From: Pilasporangium apinafurcum
Taxonomy: Eukaryota; Oomycota; Peronosporomycetes; Pythiales; Pythiaceae
Direction: 5' to 3'
Assembly: GCA_001600495.1 (NCBI GenBank)
Contig: BCKE01000077.1
Coordinates: 92,671-153,222 of the forward strand
Length of the DNA stretch: 60,552 bases
The notes beneath the pieces were generated by a model that was not told the origin of the DNA, searched no databases, and saw nothing but the letters and a program-made list of their open reading frames with translations. Of this stretch, positions 11,822-21,351 are shown one piece after another. Each line of letters starts with the position of its first letter. The first letter of the stretch is position 1. Both the position numbers and the translations under genes were made by a program.

Positions 11822-12001
11822 GGAAGACACAAACCGCAACAAATTTCATGCTTACTACTGTGGCATTCTATCAAAGCGAATAGTTTTTCTAGTATGCGTA
11901 CGAACGTAGAATTTGCTTTTATCGCTTTTTTGTTTCTTGTTTATTCGTTGCATTGTTTGATCATGTATACAGCTCTGATCATATAACGGTCGATTAAGTC
12001 A

Positions 12002-12502
12002 TCACTCATCGACCTCGTCTTCTTCGTCTGCGAGTTTCTGTAGCTGTCGATGGAACTCTTGTTCCTCGCGCTCTTCTAGTTCTTCCTCCGTCGGTGCAGG
12101 CGACACGCGTCCCAGCAGCCGTAACCAAAGCGGTGCCCAAATGGCGATGTACGCCACATATCGATTAATCTCATTGAAGAAACTACAATCATATAGAGAT
12201 GACAACCATCCATCATAAATAAACCATTGACCCTAATCATAATAAGTAGTTAGATGGACGTACTCAGTGAATTCAAAGACCAACGTGGCAGCGGTTCCCA
12301 CAGCGAAGAAGATAAACACGTTCTGCCAATCGCCCAATGGCCCATAATCCGGTATATTTGGTCGATTCCACGGTGCCACGGGCTCAAATTTCTTGCGGAA
12401 TTCTTCTTCCGTTAGATAATCTTCTTCATCCTTCTTCTTTCCATTCACGTGTGGATACGCGACCGCTGGATTCTTCGCTGTGCTCTTGCGCTTGGAGCTC
12501 AT
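12002..12502 (-). CDS. Small two-pass membrane protein, unknown
   Basis: Exons 12502..12264 and 12182..12002 with an 81-nt intron give 139 residues. The N-terminal third is basic then acidic (SSKRKS, DEEDYLTEEEFRKKF), followed by a Pro/Trp-rich stretch (APWNRPNIPDYGPLGDW). Two hydrophobic segments follow, at about residues 62-80 and 83-103, and a Glu-rich C-terminus. I do not recognise it. The size, aromatic pre-membrane stretch and charged tail resemble accessory subunits of respiratory complex I, but that is a guess. It is divergent from the acyltransferase gene with 128 nt between start codons. Confidence 0.7.
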
Positions 12503-12630
12503 TTTCAACAATCATGCGAGTCAGACAAATGCACTTCTGAGACAATAGTACTTCCATTCAGTGACACGATGGTATAATAGTGACATATGAAAAAGTGAGA
12601 AGCTCATTTCACCACAGCATTTAAGCAAAC

Positions 12631-14012
12631 ATGGAGAAATTCAGCCGCTGGTCAGACTTGACGACGGGAATCAATCCGTTCGTGCCCTACAAGCAGCGGT
12701 TCCATGGAAATCTACTAGTCAAAAGCGTGCAGATTCTAGAGGGAACAGCACTGGCACTTCTACGAGCCCCGCTAGTGCTGGCATTGTCGATAGTCTGGCT
12801 TATCACGAACATCATTGTCTCCATCCTGGTATGTACATTCAACTTGCCTTTTCTGTTCGCACAATCACCAAGCACTGATGTGTGAAATATTGCGCAGGGT
12901 TTTCTACCATTCATAGGTCGATTCATCAAGCGACTGACCGAATGGTTGCTTTGTTCCCTGCTGCTTTTGGTGCTTGGTGTGTGGGTATCAGAGGAGGCAG
13001 CCAACACAAGACGCCTTGGCATCACGTACGTGTATATTTCCCCTCTATCTCGCCTATGCGAGCTGTCTTCTTACCCCTTGATCTTCAATATCGCTTGTAT
13101 ATTATCGATAGCCCCCCTGGCAAGCAAGACAAGAATTTAGCCAGCACGCGTGTAGGACCTCGGGATGTGATTGTGTGCAACTACACGAGTTTTATCGAGA
13201 TTCTGTACCTTGCACGTCGCTTTTCCCCCGTATTTGTCTTTCCCTCGGAAGAAGGAGCACCAAAAGGACTAGTGCATCTTTGCGGGGTTCTCGAAGCTTT
13301 GTATCGATCGTTTGCATTGCCTGTGCCATATGAACGATCCACTGTACGTATTCCCCATGCCAATTTATACCATTTTTTCACTGGGAAGGTGTATAACGAT
13401 TGGATGCATGCCCATGTTTGTGAATAAATCAAATAGCCACGCAAGTTGGTGGATGTCGTCATGAATTCATCGGGTCCTGTTGTGATTTTACCCGAAGGAG
13501 TGCGAAGCAACGGCAAAAGTGTGCTTCGGTTCATCCCGGTACTGCAGCATTTGCCGCTGATGTGGAACAGTAAGTCACCTCGAAATGCAGCGCCCCTGCG
13601 TGTGCATCTTATTGCGTTTCGGTATGAATTCAAGAACTTCAGTCCAAGTCAGAGCGCTGGAGGCGGTTGGCGCCATTTCTTTTGGACATCGTTCCGCCCG
13701 TATCATTCCCTGCGAGTGACGATTCTCAACGCCAAGGACTTGAGTTTGGAAGACAACATCCCCACGACAAGATCACGAGTTATTGCTACCAAGAGCAAAT
13801 CGGAACCAACAACACTTTCTAATACACAGGCGGAGAGATTGCGTAGTCTGTTGGCTGCAATGTTGCGCACCAAGACAGTCGATCTAGGTGTGAAAGACTT
13901 CCTCTCGTTCAACGCGTATTGGGCGCATGTGACTGGTGGAGGAAGGAAAGCAGCATCCGAGTTCACAGATCGGAAAGCGCCACATGAGCATGCGCAGTGG
14001 TCTAAGAAATAG
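12631..14012 (+). CDS. LOA1-like lysophospholipid acyltransferase
   Basis: Exons 12631..12828, 12898..13025, 13112..13343 and 13437..14012 give 377 residues, all junctions in frame. Two hydrophobic regions near residues 45-80 and 85-105 should anchor it in the ER or lipid droplet membrane. The PlsC-type acyltransferase core follows: CNYTSFIE, VFVFPSEEGAPKG and VILPEGVRSNGKSVLRF, the last matching the EGxRS block. The usual catalytic NHxxxxD motif is replaced by NYTSFIE, so the His is Tyr and the Asp is Glu. Similar departures occur in the yeast LOA1/VPS66 branch as I recall it. Substrate is likely lysophosphatidic acid or another lysophospholipid. Activity should be treated as unproven. Confidence 0.8.
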
Positions 14013-14080
14013 ATACACCAACGAACGATTGACTCTATAAATGTCCTGTTTCTCGTTTGTGCTGGGAAGTTAAGGATTTG

Positions 14081-15386
14081 TTAATGGAGTTTCATGACGA
14101 GTTCGTACACACCAATGGCTAGTTCTGCAGCAATCAAAATGATAATATACCACTCCATGCGCTCGCCTTTGTGAGTGCCAAGCACTTCCAGGAAAAACTA
14201 GAAATTGCATCAGGTATAAATGCACTTGTCAGTCAGAATTTAATTATCTCCAGTCTAAGAGGCATATGAATGCAATATCACTTACCTTGGTATTGTGCTG
14301 AATTAGTTCTAACTTGAAATTCAAGTTATTAAATCGTTCGTTGAGCTCGAATTCTTCCAAGAGTGACTCCCACATGTTGTGATACCGTGTGTGACTCCAT
14401 GCAGCATCTCCGGGCCGTTTCCGATCGATTACTCGCAGTTTACTGACCAAGTCGATAAGCAGTGTGTTGTTTGTCGCAACAATCTGGAAGAGTTTCTTGT
14501 GCTGCTGTCTTTCCGTTTGCTTATCACCAATACCAATACCAAACAGTGCGCCACGAGGTCCATTCTTCTCAACCGACGTGTTCAATTTTTCAAATTCGCT
14601 CAAAATGGCTTCAATCTGACGCTCATAGTGCTCCAGTGCTACCGTCTGCGCCAAGACACCGGCTATGACGTGGATGTTGATGTGGTCAATCTCTTGGACA
14701 AGAATATTGTTCTCTACGAGATCACTCCACTTCTCCAGCGCTGGGTTACTCACGAGCATCAATTCCTCTTCATGACCACGCATCTCAAATGCGTCACTGC
14801 AAAATTTGGTCGCGTGCTTGATCAAGGTCGTAACAAGCGCTTGATCACAGTTGAAGAACACTACGGCACCGTAGTCAAAGTAGACCACCCATTTGTCCTT
14901 CGCGCGTCGCGACGACAGGTTCCCCGCAACGTTGAGCGTTGTGGTGCCCGAGTCTTGCGTTTCCTTGAGTGGTAGTCCTGTGACGAGATTTGTTTGGTCA
15001 TGTGCACCACTGAGCCGCAACACGATCGAGTCCTTCTGTAGGAAATGCGACACCTTGAAGCGATCAGTGTACAATTTCTGGAAGAGCGATACAATGTCCA
15101 TCTTCCGCGCGATATGCACCGCGCGGATCGGCATGTGCTGAACGCGCTTGAGTTGGCTTTCTCTTTGCGCCTTTGCCTCGGCAGCAGCGATTGTTGCTTT
15201 GATTTCACTCGCCGTGGGTGGTGGTGCGAGCTCCATGTTCGGCAAACTGCTCACCATCCGTACTTGCTGCGTACGCTCCCAATATGAGAGCAAACACGAC
15301 GATTGAGCGCCTAAGGATCCATTTAGCGCTGCCTTATTGCTCCCATGCACACGACAGCGCGCACCGACGCGACGGAAGACGTGCAT
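14081..15386 (-). CDS. RMND1/RMD1 family (DUF155) mitochondrial membrane protein
   Basis: Exons 15386..14286 and 14197..14081 with an 88-nt intron (GTAAGT...TCTAG) give 405 residues. The domain core includes WVVYFDYGAVVFFNC, ILVQEIDHINIHVIAGVLAQ and ALEHYERQIEAILSEFE, typical of DUF155. Members (yeast RMD1/RMD8/MRX10, human RMND1) include inner-membrane proteins needed for mitochondrial translation. The first 30 residues are basic with no acids, consistent with mitochondrial import. The second exon supplies the single C-terminal transmembrane helix (WYIIILIAAELAIGVYEL) that the family needs, supporting the splice model. Which RMD branch it belongs to is not clear. Confidence 0.9.
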
Positions 15387-16065
15387 GATGTTTTCAGCTG
15401 ATCGAATAAGTCTCTTCTAATTGAACGTGCTAATGCCAAGCAATAGCAGGTGTGATGAAAAGAATATAGGTAGGTTTTGTCAGCAATGACCAGTCGTTTC
15501 CATTCACACCACAAGCGCCGCAATCCACTCGCAACGCTGGGTTGAAGACGCTTCTTCTGCTTCTTTACCGCTGCTCAGCCTCTGCGTGTGCTCTGCACTT
15601 CAGCTTGTGGAGTGCGGATATTTTTTTTGGTGGTGATTGGCCAATTAATTTTAAGGTGAATTACTCTATTTTATTTCCTTAAATAGTGTATTTTACTATA
15701 AAACTTTGAACCTTTATATTATTATAGTCAGTTGATAACCTCTTTGTTTTGATCGTTAACCCACCCCAAAGTTCCATAAAAATTAATAACTTTACTGTGG
15801 ATGGCTATTTAAGTATATACAGTCGTACTGCATTCGTTATTTTCTAGCCAAACAGTCGTGGCATGTGAACATTTATATAATTAAATGCAGTACATATTTT
15901 CCTCTGAAAATTAATAGCTCACAACTCAGAAGCCACCTGACCAACATTGCACGCCTCCGCCAACAGCGCCGTGCCATTCCGCGCATTGCGCACTCCGCAT
16001 TAAGGAAACAGAAGAAGCAGCCGCAAAGTAACAAGCAGAAGAAGAAGAAAAAGAGTAAATAGAAG
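15387..16065. promoter_or_regulatory. AT-rich divergent promoter region
   Basis: Lies between the divergent RMND1-like and guanylate-binding-protein genes. An abutting pair of CCAAT boxes in opposite orientation occurs at 15636-15645. The rest is AT-rich. An open frame in phase with the GBP start ends at a stop three bases before that ATG and has no ATG of its own. Confidence 0.45.
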
Positions 16066-18057
16066 ATGCTGCGTCGTCTGAGTATGGGTAGCAAGGGCAA
16101 AATCAGTCCACGGTCGGCGGCATCGACAGCAACCGAAGCAGCACTAGAGCATTTTCCGGAAGAACCAATTCCGTTGATTTCGTTCAGCGAGAACGAGGAC
16201 GAGTTAAAGGTCAATGAAGAAGCCGTGGCGATTCTCAAGCAGATTGAGGGAAAAGTTGCGGTCATTGCTATGGCTGGACTCTACCGTACGGGCAAGTCAT
16301 CCATGCTCAACTGGCTCTTGGGACGCCAAAGCGGCTTTCGCGTTGGTCCAACGATCGAGCGATGCACACGCGGCATTTGGCTTTGGGGGAAACCACAGAA
16401 GCACACAATGAGCAATGGCGAAGATGTGTGGGTGCTCATGCTCGATACTGAAGGTATGGGTGGACTGGAAGCCTCGCAGCAATATGATGCGCGGATTTTC
16501 TCGCTCGCGACATTGCTCTGTTCGAGATTGATCTATAACAGCCAGGGCAGTGTCGACGAGAAAGCCATCAACGGCCTGTCGTTTATTGCGAATCTTGCCA
16601 AGCATATCAAAGTTAGTGCCGATCCAAGCGGTAATGAGAACAGCAATGCTGGTGGCAATGACGACGACGTGATGCAGTTCCATAATTTCTTCCCGTCTTT
16701 CCTGTGGGTGGTGCGTGACTTTACGCTGGAACTTGTGGATGAAGATGGTGACCCGATCTCGAGTAGTGATTACTTGGAGCGTGCGTTGGCTGATCAAGCG
16801 CGGATTCCTGCTAATATGGAGCGCAACCGTATTCGCGCCATGATGAAGGATTTCTTCCGTGATCGTGACTGCATTACGCTTGTGCGTCCTGTTTATGATG
16901 AAGAAAAGTTACAGCAGGTGGACAAGCTCCCCATTGAAGAACTTCGTTCGGAATTTCAGCAGCAACTGAATGAATTGAAATCGATCGTTTATGGCGAGAG
17001 CTTGAAGCCGAAGATGCTGCAGGGCAAGGCGCTCAATGGTAGCATGTTTGCCGGACTGTTGCATGCCTACGTGGATGCAATCAATAGTGGCGGTGTGCCA
17101 GTGATTACCTCGGCTTGGGATGGAGTGACAGCCAGCGAATGCCGGAAAGCTATGGCAACATCATTTGATGGATTCAGGAAACTTGTGAATGACCTGGATT
17201 TACCTCTAGATGGAGATGATTTCACGGAAGCTTTAAAAGAAGCCGAACAAAGCGCGATTCAAGAGTATCGCCGCAACGCCATCGGTGACACCGCATCCAA
17301 GATGGAAGCGGATTTAATGAAAAAAATTGAAGAAGAAAAGAAGCAAGTCGCTGCCAAAAATGCGGCTATGTCGAAAGAAATGTGCGAGCGACTTCTACAG
17401 GTATTGTACAATGAAATTATTCAACCAAAACTCACGACGGTGTCCGGCGAAGAAGGAGGATTTGGTGATATGCAGCATTTCACGCAAGAATGGGGCCGCT
17501 TTCGTGACACCTATCTCTCTAAAGCGCGTGGTGGCGCGAAATTAGAGTGCCTACTAACGTTCTCAGAAGCAAAATATGCGGAAGCGATGCGCATTCTGCT
17601 GAGTCATCAAGAGGAAGGCTATGAGAAGAAAATTCGTCTTCTTCAAAGTGATGTTTCCAAAGTCAAGGAAGAGCTGGGCAGTGTTGGTGGACGTGAGCAA
17701 ATCTACAAGGAGCAGATTGAGCAAATGCAAGCGACGTCCTCGCAAATCATGACCGAAAAAGCACGCTTTGAGGCCGAAGCACAAGCACAGCGCGAGCAAA
17801 TTGCTAAACTGGAGAGTCGATTAAAAGATGAAGCGTCCACGAAGCAGCACGTTGAAATTGAGCGAGAATCGATCGACTTGAAATTATCGAGCGAAACCAA
17901 GAAGCGCGAAGAGATTGATGCCGAATTGAGGCGCATAAAGGAAGAATACGAGAAATTGGCAAAGGAAAAGGAGAAACAGGAACTGGAGCTGACTCTCTTG
18001 ACGGAAGAGTGCCAGCAGCTCCGCAAAGGCTCAACCTGTGGCTGCACGATCTCGTAA
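16066..18057 (+). CDS. Guanylate-binding protein (dynamin-superfamily GTPase) with CaaX end
   Basis: Intronless, 663 residues. The N-terminal GB1/RHD3-type GTPase domain has the P-loop GLYRTGKSS (about 71-79), LDTEGMG (about 126-132) and the RD guanine-specificity motif in VVRDFTLEL (about 216-224). A helical C-terminal half follows, ending in a long coiled coil from about residue 510. The protein ends CGCTIS: CTIS is a CaaX box, so the tail is probably isoprenylated and membrane-anchored, with a second Cys nearby. The human GBP1 CaaX is also CTIS. In animals this family acts in cell-autonomous defence; the role here is unknown. Atlastins differ in having C-terminal transmembrane helices, which are absent here. 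Confidence 0.93.
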   Translation: MLRRLSMGSKGKISPRSAASTATEAALEHFPEEPIPLISFSENEDELKVNEEAVAILKQIEGKVAVIAMAGLYRTGKSSMLNWLLGRQSGFRVGPTIERCTRGIWLWGKPQKHTMSNGEDVWVLMLDTEGMGGLEASQQYDARIFSLATLLCSRLIYNSQGSVDEKAINGLSFIANLAKHIKVSADPSGNENSNAGGNDDDVMQFHNFFPSFLWVVRDFTLELVDEDGDPISSSDYLERALADQARIPANMERNRIRAMMKDFFRDRDCITLVRPVYDEEKLQQVDKLPIEELRSEFQQQLNELKSIVYGESLKPKMLQGKALNGSMFAGLLHAYVDAINSGGVPVITSAWDGVTASECRKAMATSFDGFRKLVNDLDLPLDGDDFTEALKEAEQSAIQEYRRNAIGDTASKMEADLMKKIEEEKKQVAAKNAAMSKEMCERLLQVLYNEIIQPKLTTVSGEEGGFGDMQHFTQEWGRFRDTYLSKARGGAKLECLLTFSEAKYAEAMRILLSHQEEGYEKKIRLLQSDVSKVKEELGSVGGREQIYKEQIEQMQATSSQIMTEKARFEAEAQAQREQIAKLESRLKDEASTKQHVEIERESIDLKLSSETKKREEIDAELRRIKEEYEKLAKEKEKQELELTLLTEECQQLRKGSTCGCTIS

Positions 18058-18390
18058 ACTTGGTCGTTTCACTTCACCTCAAACACGAGGAAATGAGCCT
18101 TATTTCTGTTTGGTGCTGCTGGAGTTCAAGTTGCCAGTGCTAGTCAGTAAATAAGATCATTAATGCATCGTAGATTTGATAGGATTGCGTGTGCGTAGCG
18201 GTAGTAGTAGTCCCGGCTGACAGAGATCGTAACGCGTTCGCTTTACATAGTTTCTTTTTATTTCTTTCATTCGCATCATCCAAAAACGCGTGCACACTCG
18301 AAAAAGCGTGTTTTCCATCCTTTTTCTTCGCCCATATTCCATTTATTCTCCCTAACCAAAAGCAGAGCATCTGCGTACTTGTACGCAAAT
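18058..18390. other. Convergent intergenic spacer
   Basis: Lies between the 3' ends of the GBP and mL41 genes. No gene or repeat is evident. Confidence 0.4.
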
Positions 18391-18740
18391 TTACTTCGAA
18401 ACAGGTGGACGATTCGGTGTCAAGGGGGACACGTATGCCTTCAACTGCACAAACATAGTATTGCATAGAGCAATCAGACCACCATCACGTCACATGAATA
18501 ACTAACAAAGCGATACTAACGTACTTTGAAGCCGGTGAGATCGGGCACCTCCAACTCCAATAATTTGTCCTTCTGCACGATGTAGCGGCCGCGTTTGCCA
18601 TGCACACCTTCATTCCGGCAGCCGTTGCCTTTGTAGAAGCGACGGTTCGCACGCTTTGAGGTCAGTGGACGCAGCGAGTGCGACTTGCCAAACTTGCTAC
18701 CGCGTGCAATGCCCACAATCAATCCGTCTAGGAGCCCCAT
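18391..18740 (-). CDS. MRPL41: Mitochondrial ribosomal protein mL41
   Basis: Exons 18740..18525 and 18444..18391 with an 80-nt intron give 89 residues. The protein belongs to the mL41 (yeast L27) family of the mitochondrial large subunit. Visible family features are a basic N-terminus, LTSKRANRRFYKGNG, GVHGKRGRYI and VPDLTGFK, continued by the small second exon as LKAYVSPLTPNRP. Without that last exon the protein would end VR just after the donor and lack the conserved tail, so the intron is well supported. The length fits the shorter lower-eukaryote versions. Confidence 0.9.
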
Positions 18741-18789
18741 TTGTTCTCTCGATTCGCTTTCTTCTGCTCTTCTTGTGCGCGCTTGTGAC

Positions 18790-18864
18790 GTCCAATTCTA
18801 AGCCAATCACAATTTTAAACCAATCAAATTCGATAATTATATTTACTGGATAATATTGACCAAT
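18790..18864. promoter_or_regulatory. Cluster of four CCAAT boxes upstream of mL41
   Basis: CCAAT pentamers at 18792-18796, 18803-18807, 18830-18834 and 18860-18864, all on the plus strand (ATTGG for the minus-strand gene), 52-124 nt before the mL41 start. They are probable NF-Y-type sites by analogy. Confidence 0.45.
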
Positions 18865-19019
18865 TAAAACATAATTCCGAAACTATGAGGCGAAATGGCT
18901 TCATGTCTATCAATGCACCGGCAGAAATGAGGAGTATGAACTCGCCAACTATACATTTAATCTCTTTCTTTATTGTCTCGCTCTCACTGCTCCATATTGC
19001 TTATCTTATTGTGCTCTAT

Positions 19020-20979
19020 TTATTTATTGATCATGGAAGAACCCGTGGTGATAAACCGCTTCGCAGCCACAACCCAATCGATTAAATCGCTTTGACTCGA
19101 GCATTGGAATGTGAATCGACGTGACGTTTCCATGCGAAACACGGTGCTCAAAAGCCCTGTCAATTGCGTCATTTCCGTGATTTCAAACGTCGGGACGGCG
19201 CTTTTTCCTAAAATCTCAATCCGGCAATTCGTGAGACAAATCGACGTGCATGTAACGTCAGTGCTGGCATCGTTTGTACAGATTGCAACCAGCAACGCTT
19301 CTGTGGACTGGGAAATGGAGCGATTCGAGTTTTCTTTGAGATCGATCAAGTGCAGGAACTCGTCATGCGTAATCGCACACAACACATCCTTCCAGGATTT
19401 GAAGATCGAACCACTGACTTGATGCTTCAAGAATCCACAACGCACGAGCAACGGACTAGCGAGCGGTGAACGAAGCGAATTGAAAAGCTTTTCGTCCGTA
19501 TTATCCGTTGATGACAACGCCATTGCTGTAAACTAACATGAGTACCATAAAATTTGCCTCAGATGGTGAGTATTCACGATGCAACGGCATTCAGAAAGCA
19601 GCAGGTTACTCACGTTCTTTGGTATTCTCCGTACACTGTGCACCACATCACGCTCTGCATCAATCCGCTTCAAATCAACAACAAACGCGGAGGTGAGGTC
19701 GTTGTTATCTCTGCTCGCATGAAATATGGATTCATACCTGCACTGCAGCCATGGGTTCCGACATGGACCCGGCCAATTCATCATACGTGAGTTTCTGCTT
19801 ACGAATGTACGTGTCCAATGCGGTTTGAATGACCGATACACGCAAGACCTCTAGTGTCTTGTACTGCTGGAAAAGTCCCGACATCCCTTTGACATACTCG
19901 ATGCGCACTTGTCGCAGTTTCTGAACATTAATGGCGTACGCTATCTCGGCGAGCCACAAATCCTGCTTTGCATCGCTACGTGTGTTGGTATTGCGCTCGT
20001 GTTCCATCTCACGAAAAATGGCATCGTACTTGGCAAACGAGTTGACCACATTGCGTTGCGACTCAGCCAGCGATGCGTCCAACTTGTTACCTTCAGCCAG
20101 CATTGTCGCAATGCGTTCGTCAAAGGTGGTGATCATTTCATCCAATGGTCGCAGCACAACGTCGCGCTTTATGACGTTTGTGAATTGCACAATCTTCTCC
20201 GATAGCTGCTGCTGCACTTCTCCCAGTGTGTTTAGCGCCTTGGCACAGGATGACATCAGCTGCAGTGGATCTGAACCGCCAACACCAGATACTCCAGCAG
20301 TCCCAACGCTTGATGGCCCATTGGATCCAGGTGGCTGCACTGCTGTGGCAGTGGGAGGACGTTCAATCACTTGGCGGATCTTTTTCAGTGATTCAGCATA
20401 CATCAGGTCCTGCAGTAGTGCAAGTATTAGCTCTGATTTGTCATTATGAAGGGTAGAAATAATGAAACCAAGAGCGCACCGCTTGAATACGCAGCTGGAA
20501 GAATCGCTGCAGGCGTTCATTTTCCTCTTTGGCGCGCAGTATCTCCTTCTCGAAAAAATGCCAATATGCACGGTCTTTCTTCTGAGATCCATCGATCTGC
20601 GTCTTTCGTGTCGCCTCAAACGAGCGAATCGCTTCGCAGCTCACCGATTTATTACGCCACAACACCGCACTGGGAACGCCTAATCATTTACGACAATCAG
20701 AAAAGAAAAGCTCGAGACTAAGTATGGGGGAAACAGCAGCGCGATCAATCCTGTACTAACAGCAAAATAATCTTTAAAAAAAATCCTACCAATGTTTTCA
20801 CGCGCAGAGAACGTCGCACTTCTTGTAGTGGGGGATAAAGGAGGAGACGATGCACGAGCAGCCATAGGAGAAGGATCAGATAGCGGAGGTGGTGGTGAGG
20901 CTGTAGTAGACGCAGCTTCACTCTCAACCGATGTCTCCATGGAAGAATGAACACTTTCACGCTCGCGCGTCTCCATCAT
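19020..20979 (-). CDS. BAR-PH domain protein (APPL/ACAP-like architecture)
   Basis: Exons 20979..20790, 20679..20480 and 20409..19738 are in frame and well supported. They encode a Ser/Pro-rich N-terminus and a long helical BAR-like region (FFEKEILRAKEENERLQRFF, then LDEMITTFDERIATML... and YVKGMSGLFQQYKTLEVLR). The last exon, from about 19525 to 19020, encodes a PH domain (RCGFLKHQVSGSIFKSWKDVLCAI to DLIDWVVAAKRFIT). A short linker exon near 19667..19610 (RIDAERDVVHSV) probably joins them, but I could not fix its borders with a consistent phase. BAR-PH proteins bend or sense membranes and bind phosphoinositides on endosomes. No Arf-GAP or PTB domain is seen. Two adjacent genes is a less likely reading. 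Confidence 0.78.
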
Positions 20980-21351
20980 TCACAACGACGACGACGATGC
21001 TGCAATTATAATAGATTTGTGTGATAAGAAAATTGCCCCACCAAGACAAAACCTATCCAATATCATACCCTCCCAAAATGAATGCTTGAAGTTGTTAGAT
21101 TTGCTGTGGGTTGATGTAGCTGCTATGCAAAGCACGTACTGGATGGCAAGCCAAGCGACTCAGATGACCCAACGGTCAATTCCGTTCAAACCTTCCGTTT
21201 GAGCAAATTGTATTTACGAGCAGTTCAGACAGATTATGCTTTTGATATAAATGACCTCAATACCTTAAGTCCCGTCTAATGTGACTACAATGCAGTGTTG
21301 ACTCAAGGACGTGCATCATTATAAATAGCACCTCGGTCCAGGCACGTGTTC
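20980..21351. other. Intergenic, no gene seen
   Basis: Spacer upstream of the BAR-PH gene and downstream of the FAD oxidase. Only a 61-codon frame without recognisable features occurs. Confidence 0.4.

Noticed and set aside
15865-16062. Open frame in phase with and just upstream of the GBP start, considered as an N-terminal extension or upstream ORF
   Set aside because: It ends in a stop three bases before the ATG, lacks its own ATG in frame and has low-complexity basic composition.
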